A DNA stretch of 54,718 nucleotides from Chitinophagaceae bacterium (GCA_022843585.1 JALHNJ010000016.1:1-54718); one strand, 5' to 3'. Positions 34,249-43,029 are shown, numbered from the stretch's first letter. Program-made: numbers and translations. Notes: generated by a model from the letters alone, not told the origin.

Positions 34249-35409
34249 ATGTATTACTCAGTACTAATTTTACTTTCTATTCTTTGTAATCCCTTGCTTT
34301 CATATGCGCAAAAAATGGACACAAAATTAATTGCTAATAAAAGTGTTAAACCAAATGTTTTGCAGGAGATTAAATACCGCACCATAGATATTACTGGCTT
34401 TGCCCACGGTTTTAAAGACAGCACTTGGCTTTACCTTGATGAAGTAGCTATCGGGCCTACAAAAAAAACAAGGTCAGTTGACTCGATAATCATTATAAAT
34501 GAACGCTTTTATTTAAAGGATGATACCCCTTCATCTGAGAAGCATAAATATTATGTTATCCACACCAAATCATTTAGCGATTATAAGCATTTCTGGGTGG
34601 ATAGTCAGTCGGTAACTTTCAGCGGTGTGAAAGGGAATTTCAGAAACTCACTCGTTAACGGTTCTGTTCCCCAACAAGTTTCTGAGGCTTTTGACCGCCT
34701 CACAATGACTTTAGTAAAAGATATTGATAGTTTAAAACGCAATTTTGGCAATACCGATTCTGTGGAATTGAAGAAAACTCTAAGCCTTGAAGCTGAACTT
34801 ATACAAATGTCCGCACGTTTTATTGAGAAGAATGCCACTTCAGTCGTTAGTGCTTATTTACTCAGTATCTATTGCAAAACATGGGGGTTAAAAACCTCAA
34901 AGGAACTTTATTATAAACTGTCGCAAGCGAATAAAGAAACAGACTTTGGAATATCTGTTAAAAAATTTATTGACCTCAATAAGGAAATTGATATTGGCTG
35001 TTTTTTCATTGATTTTCAACAAAAAACTAATCAAGGAAAGGCAGTTCGTTTGTCTTCGTTGACTGGCAAATATATACTGCTTGAATTTTGGGCTTCCTGG
35101 TGTGGCCCATGCAGAAAAGAAAATCCCAATCTTGTTACTGTTTACAACAAATATAAAAGTCGAGGCTTTGAAATCTTTGGGGTTTCTATTGATATAAGTG
35201 CTTCCGACTGGGAAAAAGCAATTGCTGCTGATAATCTACCCTGGCTGCAGGTAAGAGATTTAAATGGTGGGAATAATGAGGCCGTACTTATCTATGGGGT
35301 TGATGGCATACCGGCTAATTTTCTAATTGACCCAAGCGGAAAAATTATTTCAAAGAATTTGAGGGGTGGAGAACTTAATAAAAAGCTCAAGGAATTACTT
35401 GGGGTATAA
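34249..35409 (+). CDS. TlpA-family thioredoxin-like protein with N-terminal DUF4369-like domain
   Basis: 386 residues with a signal peptide ending LLSYAQ. The N-terminal beta domain (about 40-150; IDITGFAHGFKDSTWLYLDE, then FYLKDDTPSSEKHKYYVIH) resembles DUF4369, a helical middle follows, and residues 250-386 form a TlpA/ResA-like thioredoxin domain: LLEFWASWCGPCRKENPNL with Cys285 and Cys288, and GIPANFLIDPSGKI with the conserved cis-Pro region. It is predicted to be a periplasmic thiol-disulphide oxidoreductase. The architecture is common in Bacteroidota. It starts 47 bases after the small lipoprotein. Confidence 0.88.
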   Translation: MYYSVLILLSILCNPLLSYAQKMDTKLIANKSVKPNVLQEIKYRTIDITGFAHGFKDSTWLYLDEVAIGPTKKTRSVDSIIIINERFYLKDDTPSSEKHKYYVIHTKSFSDYKHFWVDSQSVTFSGVKGNFRNSLVNGSVPQQVSEAFDRLTMTLVKDIDSLKRNFGNTDSVELKKTLSLEAELIQMSARFIEKNATSVVSAYLLSIYCKTWGLKTSKELYYKLSQANKETDFGISVKKFIDLNKEIDIGCFFIDFQQKTNQGKAVRLSSLTGKYILLEFWASWCGPCRKENPNLVTVYNKYKSRGFEIFGVSIDISASDWEKAIAADNLPWLQVRDLNGGNNEAVLIYGVDGIPANFLIDPSGKIISKNLRGGELNKKLKELLGV

Positions 35410-35428
35410 CACTGATAACTAAAAAAAT

Positions 35429-35911
35429 ATGCGAAATTTAAAAACACTAATACGGTTTGCTTTTGTTATTGTAGTTTCTATTTCACTTTATTCCTGTTGC
35501 AAAACAATTGATTGCCAACCATGGCGTGCAGACGGAATTACAGCTACTGGTTTTGAACGACAGGAGTTGCATAGTTTCTCTGTTAAGAAATTTAAACAAA
35601 ATACCAATTTTACGCAGGTAATTGATTCTATGCTGCTAAGTCAGGGAGGGTACTTCAATTTTGTATCCGCCGGTATTAATTCTACAAGTATTGTATTCAC
35701 CAGTGCCCTTCCTTTTCAGATAGAAGTAGGATACGATTACGAAATATTTTTTCCAAATGGAAATACGGTAAGAAGAATTACAGAAATTACAGATAGAAAA
35801 AGCAGCCAAAAATTCTGCAATACCGGGTTTGCAAAAAAGATTTGTTACAACAGTCTTAGTTCTCTAAAAATAGATGGGGTTACTGCTACTACATTTTCAT
35901 TAAGAAAATAG
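35429..35911 (+). CDS. lipoprotein of unknown function
   Basis: 160 residues. Signal peptide with lipobox LYSC (Cys 23) and a second Cys directly after (CCKTIDCQPW). The mature protein is beta-rich (GFERQELHSFSVKKFKQ, TSALPFQIEVGYDYEIFFPN, VRRITEITDRKSSQ) with a final KICYNSL...TFSLRK. It may be a small outer-membrane lipoprotein; no family is recognised. It follows the TlpA gene by 19 bases, probably in the same transcript. Confidence 0.65.
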   Translation: MRNLKTLIRFAFVIVVSISLYSCCKTIDCQPWRADGITATGFERQELHSFSVKKFKQNTNFTQVIDSMLLSQGGYFNFVSAGINSTSIVFTSALPFQIEVGYDYEIFFPNGNTVRRITEITDRKSSQKFCNTGFAKKICYNSLSSLKIDGVTATTFSLRK

Positions 35912-35972
35912 GCTTGGGAATTGGTGTAGTCAGTTAAAAGTAAAAACGGATTATTTAAAAAACTATCACAAA

Positions 35973-38426
35973 ATGTTTAAACAACCCCTTACAATTGTAA
36001 TACTAATTTTCTTTAGCGTTTCCGTTAATGCCCAAACTACATTCTATGTAGATGCTGCCCGGCCTGATAATTCAGGTGCAGGCACAAGCTGGGCATCAGC
36101 AAAAAAAGATTTGCAAGTAGCCATAAATACCGCATTCAGTGGAGACCAGGTATGGGTTAAGGCAGGCACTTACCTGCCAACCCATGACCCTTTTGCCAAC
36201 ACTGCCCCTGCAAACAACCGGGATAAAACTTTTACTTTAAAAAACGGTGTGAAAATTTATGGCGGCTTTGCAGGTACAGAAACACAGCTGACCCAGCGAA
36301 ACTGGCAAACCAACCTTACTACGCTGAGTGGAGATTTAGGAGTTGTAAACACACTTACAGATAATGTGTATCATGTTGTAATTGCAGTTGGTGTTGGTGG
36401 GGCAGATTTGGATGGTTTTACCATAACAAAAGGTTATGCAGTAAGTACACAGGCATCCATAACAGTTAGTGGCAATGTTATAAAGCGATACAATGGCGGA
36501 GGGATTTACAACACAAACTCTGGGGCTAATTTTTACAACTGCATAATAAAAGCAAACAGTGCAGATTGTACAGATGGAAATGATGATGCTTTTGGGGCTG
36601 GTGTACTAAACAACAACTGTTCTTCTATTTTTAATAATTGCGTTATTGATGGCAATTCATTTCTCAGTGGCGGTGGTAGTTTTGGCGTTTTTGGTGCTGG
36701 CATGTATATGATAGCTACTAACGGTAATTCCACTATTAGCAATTGCTCATTTGCAAATAATACAAGTGGCTCTGGTTTTTTTGATGGGTCATTTGGAGGT
36801 GCTTTATATTTAAATGCCGGTTCTAATACAATAACAAATACTAATTTCTACAATAATACTTCACAAAACGGTGCAGCAATAGCTTTTGGCGGTGGAGTGG
36901 CAAGTTTGTCCACTTTTGCCAATTGTACTTTTGCAGGTAATACATCTTCTTTTGCTGGTACGGCGTACAGCGGTTTTTCCAAAAGTACATTTCGTAATTG
37001 CATATTCTGGAATAATGTGCCAACTGTTACATCTGTACCAGGAAGAAATGAAATATTTAGTCAGGAAAGTAATGCTGCCAATCAGCCTTCATTTTCTAAC
37101 TGTATAATACGGGATGCAACAGGCTCACCACTTGCTGTTACCAATACTTCGGTAACTAATTCTTTAAACGGCAACCCTCTTTTTATATCATTAGCAGATG
37201 GAGATGGGGCTGATAATATTTGGGGAACAAGTGATGATGGATTGAGATTGCAATGCAGTTCACCTGCTGTTAATGCTGGTACAGGTAGTACACCTGCGTT
37301 GGATATGATTGGTATTACAAGAACCACCCCTCTTGATATTGGTGCCTATGAAGGCAATCATAATGAAGGGGCTTTCAATAGCATTCCATCAATATTCACA
37401 ACTGTTACCATTTCCCAAAGCAGTGGTGTAAGTAATTATTCTAACTGTAATAATCAAGTGGCAGCAATACAATCAGGAGGTAGTTATACACTATCTGGTC
37501 AAACCACCAGTTCTGTTTGGATTGAAAACACACAACCAGCAACTCTGGGTGGAATATTTGTAAAAAGACATTATCAAATCAATCCTGTAAACAATGCTTC
37601 AACAGCAACGGCAAAAGTAACATTGTATTTTACTCAGCAGGAGTTTAACGATTTTAATGCAGTAAGTGCAGTTGATTTACCCTCCGGCGCTGCCGATGCC
37701 TCAGGCAAAGCTAATTTGCTGATAGAAAAAAGACCTGGTGTTAGCAGCAACGGTACAGGCCTGCCGGGCTCTTATACTGGTACTCCTGTTACTATAAATC
37801 CTGTTGATGCAGACATTATTTGGAACAGCACAGCCAACAGATGGGAAGTAAGTTTTGATGTAACTGGCTTTAGCGGTTTTTTTATAAAAACACAATTAAC
37901 TGTTTTGCCGTTAAAATTAGTAAGCTTTTCTGCTGCAAAACATTCAGACTGTAATACTTTAAAATGGCAAACGGCAAATGAAGTAAATACGAAAGAATTT
38001 TTAATAGAAAAAAGCACTGATGGTATTACGTTTTTACAAATAGCAGTAAAAGTAGCAAATGGTAATAGTGATAACGCCTATCAGTACAATGATTGTTCAA
38101 CCACTTCGGCACATTCTTTCTACCGGTTGAAGATGATTGATAATGATGGCAGTTTTTCATACAGCAATATTTTAAAAGTTGATAACAAGCAAAAACTGTC
38201 TGTAGCTATTCATCCAAATCCTGCAAAAGACATAATAATTATTTCAGCAAATGATATTTCCCTACTTAATATGGTTGTAAGGGTTGTTGATGCAAGTGGA
38301 AAAATGGTATTACAAAAAAATATCAACCAGCTTCCATACATATTAGATATTGCTAAGTTGCCAGAAGGGTTATACATCCTGAATTTTAATACTGGTACAA
38401 ATTTAAAAATGGTGAAAATAAAATAA
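35973..38426 (+). CDS. T9SS-exported right-handed beta-helix protein
   Basis: 817 residues. Signal peptide ending NAQ, then the pectate-lyase-like beta-helix start FYVDAARPDNSGAGTSWASA, VWVKAGTYLPTHDP and GVKIYGGFAGTETQLTQRNW. Asn-rich helix coils follow (about 150-370, FYNCIIKANSADCTDG, FNNCVIDGN). A choice-of-anchor Q segment (SPAVNAG...LDIGAYEG), a fibronectin-like module (LPLKLVSFSAAKH, LKWQTANEVNTKEFLIEKST) and a type A sorting domain (AIHPNPAKD, VVRVVDASGKMVLQ, LPEGLYILNF) complete it. By family knowledge it is a surface protein exported by the type IX system, perhaps an adhesin or polysaccharide-binding protein. It overlaps the next start codon by one base. Confidence 0.9.
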   Translation: MFKQPLTIVILIFFSVSVNAQTTFYVDAARPDNSGAGTSWASAKKDLQVAINTAFSGDQVWVKAGTYLPTHDPFANTAPANNRDKTFTLKNGVKIYGGFAGTETQLTQRNWQTNLTTLSGDLGVVNTLTDNVYHVVIAVGVGGADLDGFTITKGYAVSTQASITVSGNVIKRYNGGGIYNTNSGANFYNCIIKANSADCTDGNDDAFGAGVLNNNCSSIFNNCVIDGNSFLSGGGSFGVFGAGMYMIATNGNSTISNCSFANNTSGSGFFDGSFGGALYLNAGSNTITNTNFYNNTSQNGAAIAFGGGVASLSTFANCTFAGNTSSFAGTAYSGFSKSTFRNCIFWNNVPTVTSVPGRNEIFSQESNAANQPSFSNCIIRDATGSPLAVTNTSVTNSLNGNPLFISLADGDGADNIWGTSDDGLRLQCSSPAVNAGTGSTPALDMIGITRTTPLDIGAYEGNHNEGAFNSIPSIFTTVTISQSSGVSNYSNCNNQVAAIQSGGSYTLSGQTTSSVWIENTQPATLGGIFVKRHYQINPVNNASTATAKVTLYFTQQEFNDFNAVSAVDLPSGAADASGKANLLIEKRPGVSSNGTGLPGSYTGTPVTINPVDADIIWNSTANRWEVSFDVTGFSGFFIKTQLTVLPLKLVSFSAAKHSDCNTLKWQTANEVNTKEFLIEKSTDGITFLQIAVKVANGNSDNAYQYNDCSTTSAHSFYRLKMIDNDGSFSYSNILKVDNKQKLSVAIHPNPAKDIIIISANDISLLNMVVRVVDASGKMVLQKNINQLPYILDIAKLPEGLYILNFNTGTNLKMVKIK

Positions 38427-38932
38427 TGCAAAAGAAAATCAAATTTGAAACATTTAGTCTAAAGTTTGGAAGGAACTTACTAATTTTTATCCTCCTCTTT
38501 AATTGCGTCAGCATTCAGGCACAATACCGTGAAATGTTTGATAAATATCCTTATCGATTTTTACAACAAACTGATAGGTTGTATAAAGCAAATAGAGTAA
38601 AGTCAAGAGTAACTTTCTCCAAGGGTTTTTCTAGCCTTACGATATTGCATGAATTCAAAATGGATAATCAGGGTCGTATTACTGAAATCATGTATCAACC
38701 ATTCATGAGTGTACAAACAAGGCGTACTCGGTTCACCTATACTGATTAAGGAAAGTTAATGGAAGTACAGGATGTATTTGTTAAAGGGAAAGAAAACAAA
38801 TTTTACCAGGAGCTAATCAGTAAAAACAAGAAGGTTAAAGAAAAGTACAAGGCTATACCCAATAAGATTTATTACAATTATGCAATGAGTAGCCTTGCTG
38901 ATACTATAAAAGTAATTACTCGAATAAATGAG
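38426..38932 (+). pseudogene. exported YD-like protein gene, broken by a stop codon and a cassette
   Basis: The frame begins ATGCAAAAG (TAATG overlap with the preceding gene) with a signal peptide (FILLFNCVSIQAQ). It continues as YREMFDKYPYRFL, LHEFKMDNQGRITEIMYQPF and TRFTYTD, then meets an in-frame TAA (38747-38749) and goes on directly as GKLMEVQDVFVKGKENKFYQ to RINE at 38932. D-x-GKL across the stop reads as continuous sequence, so TAA probably replaced one sense codon. At 38932 the gene meets GTTAGTGGC, the left end of the second cassette. A short tail at 40002-40043 (NYVTYEYDYKFYK then stop) may be its displaced 3' end. Confidence 0.6.
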
Positions 38933-38963
38933 TTAGTGGCAATTTAAAACAGACATCCTACAA

Positions 38964-39542
38964 ATGATAGACAAAATAAAAATATTAGAGACCAAAATCC
39001 TTTCAGACAATTGGTATGTGCTTAGAAAAATCACTTATGAGTATTCAAAAAAGGATGGCACAAAACTTACTCAAAGCAGAGAAGCTTACGATAGAGGAAA
39101 TGGTGCGACAATTTTACTATACAACAAAGTACAACAGACTGTAATTCTAACCCGGCAATTTAGGCTTCCGACATTTGTAAATGGAAATGAAACGGGAATG
39201 CTAATAGAAGCCTGTGCAGGATTATTGGACAAAGACAACGCAGAAAATTGTATTAGACGAGAAACCGAAGAAGAAACAGGTTATAAAATTACAGAAGTAC
39301 AGAAAATATTTGAAGCCTATATGTCGCCGGGTTCGGTGACAGAAATTCTATATTTCTTTATTGCCCAATACTCAAAGGAAATGAAAGCTAATGACGGTGG
39401 CGGTGTTTAACAAGAAGAAGAAAATATAGAAGTATTAGAACTTGACATTGCCAAAGCAATGAAAATGATAGAATGCGGAGAAATAAAAGACGGTAAAACA
39501 ATAATATTACTTCAATACTTAAAACTTAACAACATACTTTAA
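38964..39542 (+). pseudogene. nudK: nudK-like Nudix hydrolase with one in-frame stop
   Basis: [20 protein letters not shown], then [37 protein letters not shown], the Nudix core RETEEETGY and [19 protein letters not shown] match Escherichia coli NudK (GDP-mannose/ADP-sugar pyrophosphatase) as I recall it, up to the GGGV motif. Then TAA (39408-39410) interrupts the frame, which continues unchanged as QEEENIEVLEL, AMKMIECGEIKDGKTIILLQ and YLKL to a second TAA at 39540. In relatives a Glu follows GGGV, so GAA to TAA is the simplest explanation. The truncated 148-residue product lacks the dimer-forming C terminus and is doubtful. Cassette cargo. Confidence 0.75.
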
Positions 39543-39546
39543 AATT

Positions 39547-39909
39547 ATGATGATTCTTATTGCAGGTCCTTATCGAGGAGGTACAAATGATGACCCGGTA
39601 TTAATAAAGAAAAACCTGGACAAACTTGAATCTGTTGCTTTACCATTATTTCGCAAAGGACATATCCCTATAATTGGTGAGTGGGTAGCTTTACCATTAA
39701 TGCACTTGGCTGATTCAAAAGAAATTGGCGACAGTATTTGGGACGAAATACAATATCCTGTTGCACATCGTCTTCTTGAAAAGTGTGACGCAGTTCTTCG
39801 CCTTGAAGGAGCATCAAAAGGAGCAGATAATGATATTAGAATTGCCAAAGAACTAGGTTTGAAAGTATATTATAGTTTAGACGAAATTCCTGACTTGATG
39901 CAAAAATAA
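39547..39909 (+). CDS. DUF4406/nucleoside-deoxyribosyltransferase-like protein
   Basis: 120 residues. The start MILIAGPYRGGTNDDP is the hallmark of the DUF4406 / nucleoside 2-deoxyribosyltransferase-like fold (IAGP strand-loop). HIPIIGEWVALPLMHLA, a CDAVLRLEGASKGADNDIRI segment and GLKVYYSLDEIP follow in the usual order. The expected activity class is nucleotide N-glycosidase or nucleotide binding; catalytic residues cannot be assigned. It starts 4 bases after the nudK-like frame, and its stop is 3 bases before the cassette R'' arm. Two nucleotide-type genes in one cassette suggest a shared role. Confidence 0.7.
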   Translation: MMILIAGPYRGGTNDDPVLIKKNLDKLESVALPLFRKGHIPIIGEWVALPLMHLADSKEIGDSIWDEIQYPVAHRLLEKCDAVLRLEGASKGADNDIRIAKELGLKVYYSLDEIPDLMQK

Positions 39910-39912
39910 ACT

Positions 39913-40001
39913 GCCACTAACGGTTTGGCAATTGTGGGGCAGACGGAATAAAATCTCAACATTTGTGCTAATATTTAGCTTTACTACTAAAAGTGTAAAG
40001 C
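39913..40001 (+). other. truncated attC-like site
   Basis: R'' GCCACTAAC and L'' GGTTTGGC are present. The central part resembles the 31.9-32.1 kb site (CTCAACATTTG at 39955, TATTTAGCTTT at 39972), but the L' and R' arms are absent. Confidence 0.6.
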
Positions 40002-40062
40002 AACTATGTGACTTATGAATATGATTATAAATTTTATAAATAATTAAAGACCATTTGCGATA

Positions 40063-40794
40063 ATGAAGTTTATTTTAACAACCTTTTTTTCTCTTTTTAT
40101 GTTAACTGTATTCTCTCAGGATACAACCTATTATACCAAAGCTGAAACGAAAACTACTTTTAAAGACTCCGCAGAATATTACTGGGTAAAAATTGTCAAT
40201 CCAAAAGATAGTAATCAAGTTACATCAAAAAAATATTCAAAGAGTGGCATTGTTATAGCCGAACAAAGCTACAGCGATTACAAGAACAGAGTATTAGGTG
40301 GCAAAGTGATGAAATACAGTTCTACTGGCATTTTATTAAGTGATATTGATTACAAACAAAATAAAAAAGATGGCAAGTTGCTTACCTATTGGAGTAATGG
40401 CAAATTAAAACGCAGTGATATCTATAAACAGGACTCATTAATAGAAGGCAGGTGTTTTACTCCTGAAGGAAAAGACACTGCTTATTTTCCATATCATGTT
40501 TATCCCCAATTCTTAGGTGGTATGGATTCTCTAAGAGCTTATTTGAAAAACAACTTAAGTTATCCACCAGTTGCAAGCAGGAATGGTGATGAAGGTACTG
40601 TATATGTTTCATTTATAGTTGACTTAGATGGCTCTCTTATTAATATTGCATTACAAAGAAGTGTTTCACCAGAGCTTAATGCTGAGGCAATAAGGATTGT
40701 AAGTAAAATGCCTAATTGGATGCCAGGAAAGGAAGATGGTGAGTATATGAAATTTAGATATGCCCTGCCAGTTACATTTAGAATTCCAGATTAA
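40063..40794 (+). CDS. exported TonB C-terminal domain protein with MORN/YwqK-like repeats
   Basis: 243 residues with a signal peptide ending VFSQ. The middle has antitoxin-YwqK-like repeats (GGKVMKYSSTGILLSDIDYK, KDGKLLTYWSNGKLKRSDIY). The C-terminal 90 residues are a TonB_C domain (PQFLGGMDSLRAYLKNNLSY, GTVYVSFIVDLDGSLINIAL, NAEAIRIVSKMPNWMPGKED). No N-terminal membrane anchor of the usual TonB type exists, so it is probably a periplasmic TonB-like protein rather than an energy transducer. It lies 21 bases before a second TonB-C-like gene. Confidence 0.82.
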   Translation: MKFILTTFFSLFMLTVFSQDTTYYTKAETKTTFKDSAEYYWVKIVNPKDSNQVTSKKYSKSGIVIAEQSYSDYKNRVLGGKVMKYSSTGILLSDIDYKQNKKDGKLLTYWSNGKLKRSDIYKQDSLIEGRCFTPEGKDTAYFPYHVYPQFLGGMDSLRAYLKNNLSYPPVASRNGDEGTVYVSFIVDLDGSLINIALQRSVSPELNAEAIRIVSKMPNWMPGKEDGEYMKFRYALPVTFRIPD

Positions 40795-40815
40795 AAAAAA
40801 TACATAAATACAGAT

Positions 40816-41235
40816 ATGGATATTTTAAAAAAAGGAATAGTTGCATCACTTGTTTTATGTTCTTTTAAAGCAAATGCACAGGCTGATACAAATAAGCTAC
40901 CCAAAGAATCTGCAATCGTCGCAGGTGTAATGACAGAAGCTTTATTTCCGGGAGGGAATGGGGCATGGTATAAATTTTTATCAAAAAACTTGAACACTTA
41001 TGTAGCAACAGATAAAGGTGCGCCAGCCGGAAACTACACTGTAAAAGTTGAATTTTGGATTGAAACAACAGGAAAAGTTACCGAGGTTAAACCTCTTACA
41101 GACTTTGGGTTTGGAATGGAAGAGGAATTGATGAGGGTAATCAATAAATCCATTTCTTGGATTCCTGGAAAGCAGGGGGACAGATTGCTTCGGGTTAAAA
41201 AATCACAGTCAATTACTTTTAAAGTAGATATTTAG
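40816..41235 (+). CDS. exported TonB C-terminal-like protein
   Basis: 139 residues, signal peptide ending KANAQ. The mature part matches the TonB_C core: FPGGNGAWYKFLSKNLNTYV, YTVKVEFWIETTGKVTEVKP and a final SWIPGKQGDRLLRVKKSQSI. It is shorter than its upstream neighbour and lacks the YwqK-like repeats. The pair is likely co-transcribed. Function in TonB-type transport is not certain, since standalone TonB_C proteins in Bacteroidota are poorly understood. Confidence 0.7.
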   Translation: MDILKKGIVASLVLCSFKANAQADTNKLPKESAIVAGVMTEALFPGGNGAWYKFLSKNLNTYVATDKGAPAGNYTVKVEFWIETTGKVTEVKPLTDFGFGMEEELMRVINKSISWIPGKQGDRLLRVKKSQSITFKVDI

Positions 41236-41285
41236 AAATCTCCCGATTTCTAAATGATTATTTGAATTTATATCAAAGCAAGCTA

Positions 41286-41474
41286 ATGGGAAATACAAAC
41301 TGGTTTTTAAAGTACATGACTCCTTTTTTAATGGTTTCCTACACATGTACTCTTATGGCAGTAATTATGATATTACGTGGGCATACAGGTTTTGGGTTAC
41401 CATTTATTGGGTTTCTTATAATTTTTTCTGTTTGTTTTATCTTGTTCGATTTTATTTTGGAAAAAATACTATAA
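41286..41474 (+). CDS. small membrane protein
   Basis: 62 residues from ATG 41286 with two membrane helices (YMTPFLMVSYTCTLMAVIMI and LPFIGFLIIFSVCFILFDFI) and a glycine-rich turn between them. A TTG at 41262 could add 8 residues. No family is recognised; it may be a genuine small inner-membrane protein. The gap up to 41661 contains nothing else convincing. Confidence 0.4.
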   Translation: MGNTNWFLKYMTPFLMVSYTCTLMAVIMILRGHTGFGLPFIGFLIIFSVCFILFDFILEKIL

Positions 41475-41660
41475 AATATTATAAAGAAATTGCTTTTGTT
41501 GGAAGCAAGTATTTCCTTGATTTTGCTTTTAGCTTCCTTATATCTTGTATTTAAATAGAGTAAGCCTGACCCAAAAATAATTAATATGGAGCCTGTAAAA
41601 GTTTCTAAGTAACCCATTAGCTTTTTATTCTCAATTCATGACCATGAAAATAAAATAATT

Positions 41661-41978
41661 ATGATAAAAACCCCTGACATAACAAACAGAATTCAATTTG
41701 ATTTTGGCGAATACGCAAAAGAAGCTAATCGGCTTATAGAAAAGGAGATACTATCGAATACGGATTTAAGATGTAGTGAAATGTTTAATAGCAACAGCGA
41801 CCGGATAGTTCGGTGTATCGTTTATTTGGCTAATAAAAATATTGATAATTTAAAAAAATATATCAAAGCAGCTAAAGAAGACCCAAGAGATATAATGTTT
41901 TGGGCAGAATATATAAATCATAATGAAAAGAAACCTCTGCATGTAAGAGATTTTAGCAAGGCATTTGATTTTAAATAG
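41661..41978 (+). CDS. small conserved-looking cytoplasmic protein
   Basis: 105 residues without a signal peptide: IQFDFGEYAKEANRLIEKE, then DRIVRCIVYLANKNIDNLKK, YIKAAKEDPRDIMFWAEYIN and HVRDFSKAFDF. The helical RCI.YLA..N...L..YI..A..D.RD..FWAEY pattern matches small uncharacterised Bacteroidota proteins I recall, without a name. The function is unknown. Confidence 0.6.
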   Translation: MIKTPDITNRIQFDFGEYAKEANRLIEKEILSNTDLRCSEMFNSNSDRIVRCIVYLANKNIDNLKKYIKAAKEDPRDIMFWAEYINHNEKKPLHVRDFSKAFDFK

Positions 41979-42091
41979 GGGAAAAAAACAAAATTATTTC
42001 AGATTGAAAAGCTGTAAAAGAATTTATACAAAAAATGGCATTGGACAGTTAGTGCAACTTTTAATGGAAAAAGAATTACTCGATAAATAAA

Positions 42092-43006
42092 ATGAAAAGC
42101 ATTTCTTTCTATATAGTTTCAATATTTATTAGGTTAAAAGGAGTAAAATCTATTTTTTCAAGAACCCGGCTTGATTACCTGAAGCTACGGAAAAGTGATA
42201 TAAAATTTCCAGATAAAAATCTTTTGCTAAATCAGGAGGTTCAAATTAGCAAAGTGCATAAAAGTATTTTAACTGAAATTATTCCGAAGAATGCTAAAAG
42301 TGAAGGGACTATAATTTTATATTGCCCGGGTGGTGCTTTTGTATATGGGCCAACAGATATAAACTGGAAAAGTATTGCTATAATTGCAAAAAAAACAAAA
42401 CTCATAACGTTTGTAGTAGATTACCCCAAAGCACCAGAAGTAACGATTGAAGAAATTAACACCAACATTAATGATGTTTACAATCATTTAACTGCACAGC
42501 AAACAACTAAAAACATAGTACTTATAGGCGATTCAGTGGGCGGAACACTTTTAATACTATTAGTGCAACGGCTATTAAAATCTAAGAGTGCATTAATTGC
42601 AAAAAGTATTATTCTAATTTCTCCTGTGGCTGATTGCAGTATGACAAATCCTAAAATTCCAACAATCGACAAAAAAGATATAATGCTTTCGATAAAAGGT
42701 GTTTTATCGGCAAAGCAAATGTGTGCAGGGGATATTGACTTAAAAAGCGAAATTATTTCTCCCCTTTACGGCAATCTAAAAGGATTTATTGATACTTACA
42801 TTTTTATTGCTGAAAATGATATAATGCAACCTGACCAGGAAATATTAGTCAAGAAATTATTTGCAGAAGATGTTTTCGTAAAAGTATATAGAGGTGATAA
42901 TAGCCCTCATATATGGCCATTACTACCTTACATGAAAGAGGCAAAAGACAGTTTAAATACGATTATAAGTATAATTAATAATTTGGAGAGTAAAGGACGA
43001 ATGTAA
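42092..43006 (+). CDS. hormone-sensitive-lipase-like esterase
   Basis: 304 residues. The N-terminal region is basic and partly hydrophobic and not a clear signal peptide. The core shows a variant oxyanion motif YCPGGAFVYG (HGGG becomes PGGA), the nucleophile elbow LIGDSVGG, IFIAENDIMQPDQE for the Asp, and SPHIWPLLPYM for the His. The class is the HSL/Aes-like carboxylesterase family. It lies upstream of a desaturase and a hydroxylase (separated by a 300-base scar region), so a role in acyl-lipid metabolism is possible but unproven. Confidence 0.78.
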   Translation: MKSISFYIVSIFIRLKGVKSIFSRTRLDYLKLRKSDIKFPDKNLLLNQEVQISKVHKSILTEIIPKNAKSEGTIILYCPGGAFVYGPTDINWKSIAIIAKKTKLITFVVDYPKAPEVTIEEINTNINDVYNHLTAQQTTKNIVLIGDSVGGTLLILLVQRLLKSKSALIAKSIILISPVADCSMTNPKIPTIDKKDIMLSIKGVLSAKQMCAGDIDLKSEIISPLYGNLKGFIDTYIFIAENDIMQPDQEILVKKLFAEDVFVKVYRGDNSPHIWPLLPYMKEAKDSLNTIISIINNLESKGRM

Positions 43007-43029
43007 AAATGAACAAAACTAAAATTCGG

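Larger units (their letters stand above)
38933..40001 (+). mobile_element. second integron-like cassette, right half truncated
   Basis: The left arm GTTAGTGGC (38932-38940) is the exact reverse complement of GCCACTAAC (39913-39921), which directly precedes the L''-like GGTTTGGC (39922-39929). The following sequence (TCTCAACATTTG, then TATTTAGCTTT and TAAAGC) parallels the centre of the first attC-like site (CCTCAACATTTG, TATTTAGCTTT, TAAGC). No GCCAAACC/GTT right half follows before host-like sequence at 40002, so the right end is approximate and the site is probably disabled. It carries two cargo genes on the plus strand. Confidence 0.6.
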
